From: Strongylocentrotus droebachiensis
Taxonomy: Eukaryota > Echinodermata > Echinoidea > Camarodonta > Strongylocentrotidae
Assembly (NCBI GenBank): GCA_035222895.1
Contig: JAVYIG010000888.1
Location: 248,001-312,000, forward strand
Length of the DNA: 64,000 nt
Reading direction: 5' to 3'
This document shows positions 59,171 through 64,000 of the stretch, one piece after another. A model generated the notes under the pieces. That model was given only the letters and a program-made list of their open reading frames with translations. It was not told where the DNA came from and did no database searches. Every line of letters starts with the position of its first letter. Positions within the stretch are counted from its first letter, which is position 1. Made by a program: the position numbers and the translations under genes.

Positions 59171-60960
59171 TGTTCCTATTTTCCTCTTTGCCTTTAAAAA
59201 GCATTTGTTCAGGTAATAACCAATCAAATCACTTTCAATCAATAGCATACAGCAATATTGATTTTCCAATATGAACTTGACACTTCAATCACTTCTAAAC
59301 TAATACACTTGCATCTTCACGCATATAAAGCACCAGATGTTACATTTCATACATTTCGGCGCTATTATATTCTGCATTATTTCCTACGATTACCGTAATT
59401 AATCATGCAGACATGCCTCCATGCAAGGCGCGAAGCTAGAAGCATAATTAAACGGCACTCTTCCCCGCTCTTCACATTTTAAATGAAGCATAGACAAAAA
59501 TGATTCACACTTTACATGAGTCAGCTGCTAAAGCTTCCGACTACACGCTAAAATCAATACTCGGTCTACGAACCCTGCACGCACTTCTCTCCCACCAAGT
59601 GATTAGCCGGTCATAAATTCATCTTGAAGATCATAGTTTTATCACCCTTCACCATATTGATAATACCACCGAAGATGGCACGAACTTGAGTACTTTTACA
59701 TTGAGGTGAGGAAATATAGTTACCTCTCTGCACGTACAGCATATAACATTTCACAATATAACTGTTATTCATAACATGCTACAGGGTTTTATGATTGATA
59801 ATGGAAACATTAATGACCATTGAGAGTGAATCTGAAAGTATATCTCAACATTTAATTAATACTGCGAAGTCTGAGATGGATATAAATAGAAAGGTTGTAA
59901 AGTGTTTTAACTGCTTCAAAGTGGCTGTGTTTTAAATGATGAAAGTGGACATTACATCTGTTGCTATGGGTAAGCCTAATAAATAGTTATAAGCAATAAG
60001 GTCCAACAGATAAAAACTTCTGTCCATAGAAATTGAATCAATGCCACAAAGACAGCTACCAAACTTCCTTGCGAACCATTAATTTTCTTCCCCAACCAAA
60101 AATTGTAAACCTCTCCAAGAGTATGAATGAAAACATCACATTTCAGAAACCCACTACCACCGAAGAGCCCGCACTGTAGGAAAAAGCCTTATTCAGCTAT
60201 GAAGACATACACCACCATGTAACTCTGCAATTTACATCAATAATACAAAATAAAAACCCATTTTGCATGAAACAGTAGATTAGTGTGTGTACCAGTAGAT
60301 AATTGTGCACAATAATAATGATAGGTCCCTAACGTCCACCACACACTACAAAATCTTCCTCGAAAATGGCAATTGTATTAGATAGGAAATCTAAGCAAAC
60401 ATTTAGAATTAGCTGCTACATACGGATAAGGATACCAACAACCAAAATTTTAGTGCAGTTTCAACGTTTAAAACGTAATCAAATGCGCTACCGGTTTGAC
60501 GTCACTAGCATTCTGAGTCTGATTTAGGTTTTACTACTCCATGAAATCCCTTGAAATTTAATTTTCTTAATCATATGACTATTCAAATCCTCAGTCATTC
60601 AGATTTTGCATGTTTGGTTGTTCGTATCAAATGCTATTGCTAGTTCTTCCACAATCGGATCGTAGTCAAGATTATGTGGTGTGCGGTGGGCATAAGTCTA
60701 TGCAAGATTACAAAAAACAAAAGTACACCATGCTTTATGTCATTTTGCCGATTTTTTTTTAAAAGGAGGATTTTCTCTGTCTTATGTGAACAAGGCATGA
60801 GTGATCCATCTTCAAAGCACTATGGATTCTATTTTTAGAAAGTTAAACATGCTCCCTTTTCCCTCGCCCCCTTTCTTGTTTTCAAGCATGTAAAACAGCA
60901 CTTGAAGTGTGTATCTCCAGTACTCTAGCATTGCAAGTGCTGTAAGGAAAACTTAATTGC
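59171..60960. other. No gene; possible conserved noncoding block
   Basis: 59,380-59,610 has mixed composition and homeodomain-like motifs (CGTAATTAATCATGCAG). It may be regulatory (speculative). Nothing coding. Confidence 0.35.
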
Positions 60961-61290
60961 TGTTACATGAGAAATAGAGAGAGGAGGAGAGAGAGAGATG
61001 GACATTGTCAAAGACAAACAGAAGATGATAGAGGAGAAAGAGAGAGAGACACACACAGAGGGAGAGAGAGAGACAGAATGAGAGAGAGTCAAAGACAAAC
61101 AGAAGATGATAGAGGAGAAAGAGAGTGAAGGGGAGAGAGATGAACATTGTCAAAGGAAAACAGAAGATATGATAGAGAAGAAAGAGAGAAAGAAGAGAAA
61201 GAAGAGAGAAAGAGAAGAAGGGAGAGAGAGAGAGAGGGAGAGAGAGATTGTCAAAGACATACAGAAGATGATACAGGAGAAAGGAGAGAA
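60961..61290 (+). repeat. GA-rich minisatellite with GTCAAAGACAAACAGAAG units
   Basis: GTCAAAGACAAACAGAAGAT followed by GATAGAGGAGAAAGAGAG recurs near 61008, 61089, 61149 and 61249 with (GA)n spacers of varying length. Arg/Glu-rich frames across it (61106-61426) are artefacts. Confidence 0.85.
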
Positions 61291-63122
61291 CATAGCAGAT
61301 GAGAGAAGACTGGGCAGAGAAGAGCAGGAAGAGAGAAATTCAAAGGGAAACTATTTCATTAAAAAATATAATTTACGTAGAAATGTAAAGAGCACATGCA
61401 TGTACAGGGAAAGAGAAAGTGGTTAAAAAAAGGTAGAAATCAACAATCGTTTTTCTATTAGGTTTAGAAACTACAAACTTTACAAAAAGTAATGACAAAT
61501 TACTACAATCAAGGAAAGAATTTTCAGCCATTTGTGTATTTGCAATGACATTATCATTTACTCTCATGCTTCAATTGTGTCTAGCACTTTCTGTTTGTTC
61601 CTTTAGTTGAGAGAACAACGTTTGTACATTCTCAAGAACATTGATATTATAAATCAAATTTCATATACGTACAAACAAATCTTTTCACCACCTCTCCAAT
61701 CCAAAAATCCAATCCAATCCACACAGAGAAAATATTTGAATCCTCTTCACGAAATGCCATCAGAATTGATTCGAACCCCGGGGAAATGTTAAAAGGAAAT
61801 TCACACAGTTGCGTATATATGTCTTTCTGAAGCTGCAACTTCAATCTCCAACTTTGAGCTACAACCTCGAGGGGGAAAAAAGGAGAAATCAACCGTACGG
61901 TCTTTTGACAGGCTTTATTGAATCTAGCCGTGATTTTCTCGCCCATTTTTACACAGTTTGCAGAGCTGAGGGGCGCCTGGGGGACTCCAAGTCCATTTTA
62001 AGGTACAGGTGAAACGCATGCTTCGCTGCTAATAAGACAACAGAGGACCTTAAAGGACCTTAAAGAAGCCTTCAAATTAGTTTAGATTTCTAACTGCGCA
62101 ATGCCTTGCAGGTAAAAGAGCTGGCGTGATCAATCTAAGAAACGGTGTTCAAATAGCCATTTTCTGATGTAAACTACGTACTACGGTAATACAATGCATT
62201 TATAAGGAATTCCTGGCCATTGATCTAAAGTTTGTGATCAATACTTGTTCTTTGCGATGCGCGCCCAACAGCCTTTAACACACATTACTACTTTGTGTGA
62301 CGCATTTACATAAAAATTCATAAGAGAATGGTCTAGAGTTATTCATTGATCTTTTGACATAATATTTTCAGGAAGATAATGGTAGTTTTTAACCCTTTTT
62401 AATAGAAAACAAATTGAAGTGCATGAAGAAAATGTAAAGAAACTTAATCGGGCCATGGTATCTTTTTTCTAAAAAAAATAGGATAACAAGAACATTGTCA
62501 GTTCAAATGTAAACGAATTGAAATTAATCGGTTTCATGAAGCAAAAATATTTTTGATCACTTCACTGACCAATAACAGAGGCATAACGCATCCTTTCATG
62601 TGGAAAAGAAAACTGCTTTCATGTTGCTCTCGGGCTATATTCACCACAATTCTCTAATAAATGCACTTTTTTCCTGTTGATCAAAAAGAATTTCTAGATG
62701 AAGTAATAAATGTGTGAGCTGCTACTGCTGCCTACAATACAGAATGCTGGCCCATCGATTTTTGATAATCGTTGTGAATTTCTGGTGATGCAGAAATCAA
62801 AAAATCTTGATTACTCGTAAGAACGAGTGGGTGTACTTTCTGGAGACTTACGCAGAGACAGATGCTTACATGAGTGAGCTGATGCATGAAAACCATGCAG
62901 GTGAAAACATATTTTAATAGAGGTTTATGAAATATATTTCTGAGACAAAAATAGTCAGATGATTGTTGACTTACATGAAAGGAAACATAGAAGTAAATCT
63001 TGTGAGAACAATTTAAAGGGATATAAAAGATATGAGTTAATGTCCTTCCACCTTTCAAAACACAATATAATCCTGAAGAATCAATCCAGATTGGCCAGTC
63101 TCTCCCCGCCATCAAAACCCAA
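61291..63122. other. No gene seen
   Basis: AT-rich DNA. A lone B-box-like GGGGTTCGAATC on the minus strand near 61778 has no A box. TTAAAGGACC is tandemly duplicated at 62051. GAGTTAATGTCCTTCC at 63035 resembles one hairpin arm. No exon supported. Confidence 0.45.
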
Positions 63123-63241
63123 CCTTAAATGCATTCATGGTCGTCATTAACAACCAACACTCCTGTGCGGAAGTCACATGACCACAGTAATGCTATCGGA
63201 TACCAATTTTACAAATCCTAAAGTGTATATGGAAGTGGCAG
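63123..63241 (+). repeat. Direct duplication, left copy
   Basis: AATGCATTCATGGTCGTCAT, GAAGTCACATGACCACAG and CTATCGGATACCAATTTTAC match 63394-63548 in the same order. The copies are 270 bp apart and flank a hairpin element. Confidence 0.85.
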
Positions 63242-63262
63242 GAAGTTATGCCAACCCAATTT

Positions 63263-63346
63263 CACCTTCTGCGCGACCAAGAAGGGCATAGCTCCTTCAA
63301 TTCTATACAGAGACTTAGCATCCTTCTGGCACTCAACGGATGATTC
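63263..63346. repeat. Hairpin element, TATTGTCTGCTGAGAGCC family
   Basis: Left arm GCGACCAAGAAGGGCATAG and right arm TTAGCATCCTTCTGGCACTC, inverted. It lies between the two copies of the flanking direct duplication. Confidence 0.68.
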
Positions 63347-63393
63347 CATGGTCATGATTGGCCACAGAGCTCTCTTTCCACCATGTGAGCCCG

Positions 63394-63548
63394 GCCTTGA
63401 ATGCATTCATGGTCGTCATTAACAACCCACACACCTACACAACCCACACACCTACACAACCCACACTGGCAGAAGTCACATGACCACAGAAATTCTATCG
63501 GATACCAATTTACAAATCCTAAATAGTATAAGTGGAAGTGGTATAGGA
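63394..63548 (+). repeat. Direct duplication, right copy with an 18-bp internal tandem
   Basis: Same order of blocks as 63123-63241, but with ACACACCTACACAACCC-type units expanded at 63430-63470, where the left copy has a single short version. Confidence 0.85.
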
Positions 63549-64000
63549 AGCCAATGTCAATTGTTTGCAGGATGGAATAGGAAGAGTGGTGATAGTCATA
63601 GAAATGAAGGGTAGGGCTGAAATTGCACCATGTGATCAATGTAGACACAATGTGGCACATAGTTTCTCAGTCTACTATTTTTCTCTCTCTTCAAGAGGAA
63701 AAAAAATCATAAAGATAGACATGAAGTTGTCTGAATACACAAGAAAATGACAATTGACCCGAAAAATATACTTTCAGAGGATGATATTCGCATTCATGGA
63801 CTTACATATATAATGTCCCATATAATGCTGCATACTGCAAAAAGATTATACCATCAAAACACATGGTTTAACAAAAAGAATGTTGAATTTCATACTTTAT
63901 AATCAAGAAAAATGAACTTTATACTTCAATACAGAGAAAACAGGAGCCCCCCAGCTGAATATCTTTTGTCGGCAAGACCAAGCAATCTTCTAGGAGGCAC
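63549..64000. other. No gene seen
   Basis: AT-rich DNA to the window edge. No supported feature. Confidence 0.5.

Noticed and set aside
61762-61790. GGGGTTCGAATC on the minus strand, B-box-like.
   Set aside because: No A box at tRNA spacing and no closing stems.

Overview
This window looks like noncoding-rich DNA from a marine invertebrate deuterostome, most plausibly an echinoderm. That is inference from the AT-rich composition, short exons with GT-AG borders, long homopolymer C/G runs, abundant (CT)n and (GAT)n arrays, and many small inverted-repeat elements. It is not prokaryotic: there are no operons, and apart from one 2-kb exon no long open frame exists outside simple repeats.

Genes. 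On the minus strand, 7851-5159, lie the last two coding exons of a gene whose earlier exons I could not find. Exon 7851..5767 (695 codons, phase 0 at both ends) joins exon 5260..5159 (33 codons plus stop). Together they read as the C-lobe of a pseudokinase: an SNFT motif stands where DFG is expected, DVRSFAIVLMEMM fits subdomain IX, and LLNILKACWTREP near the C terminus fits subdomain XI. About 590 mostly disordered, Ser/Asp-rich residues separate the last two. On the plus strand a small two-exon frame begins ATGGCGGAATCGTGG at 11655 and is spliced to 12755. It ends where a decayed SGNH/GDSL esterase-like frame (12863-13183, HVGTNNL near its start and DGLNIN near its end) begins in another frame. 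A minus-strand LINE reverse-transcriptase C-terminal relic lies at 15955-16181.

Repeats make up most of what can be named. (1) A hairpin element of about 70-100 bp, with ends TATTGTCTGCTGAGAGCC and its complement, occurs at least eleven times. Two copies are split by later insertions: one by a MITE of another family, one by a LINE/SINE-like insert with a 13-bp target duplication. (2) Three copies of a 300-330-bp MITE have ends AGGCCTGTCCTCATCAG. (3) Three MITEs are flanked by TTAA. One sits in a roughly 95-bp tandem array whose other units preserve the empty site. (4) Four copies of an ACAGTCAAACCTGT element. (5) Two, possibly three, foldbacks with GTGTTTCAC-type ends. (6) A 258-bp foldback at 53868 with nearly identical arms. 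(7) tRNA-like SINE heads and AATTG-rich retroposon tails. (8) Long microsatellites and minisatellites, including a GGGGA purine tract (9540-9885) and a (GAT)n block (35787-36495).

I saw no CRISPR array, no rRNA, no convincing tRNA gene, and no retrovirus, LTR or Polinton-type element. From 17 kb to the right edge I found no protein-coding gene I would defend. That part reads as intron or intergenic DNA shaped by small transposons. The unusual biology I can support is the insertion-split pseudokinase and the dense hairpin family with its nested, datable insertions.
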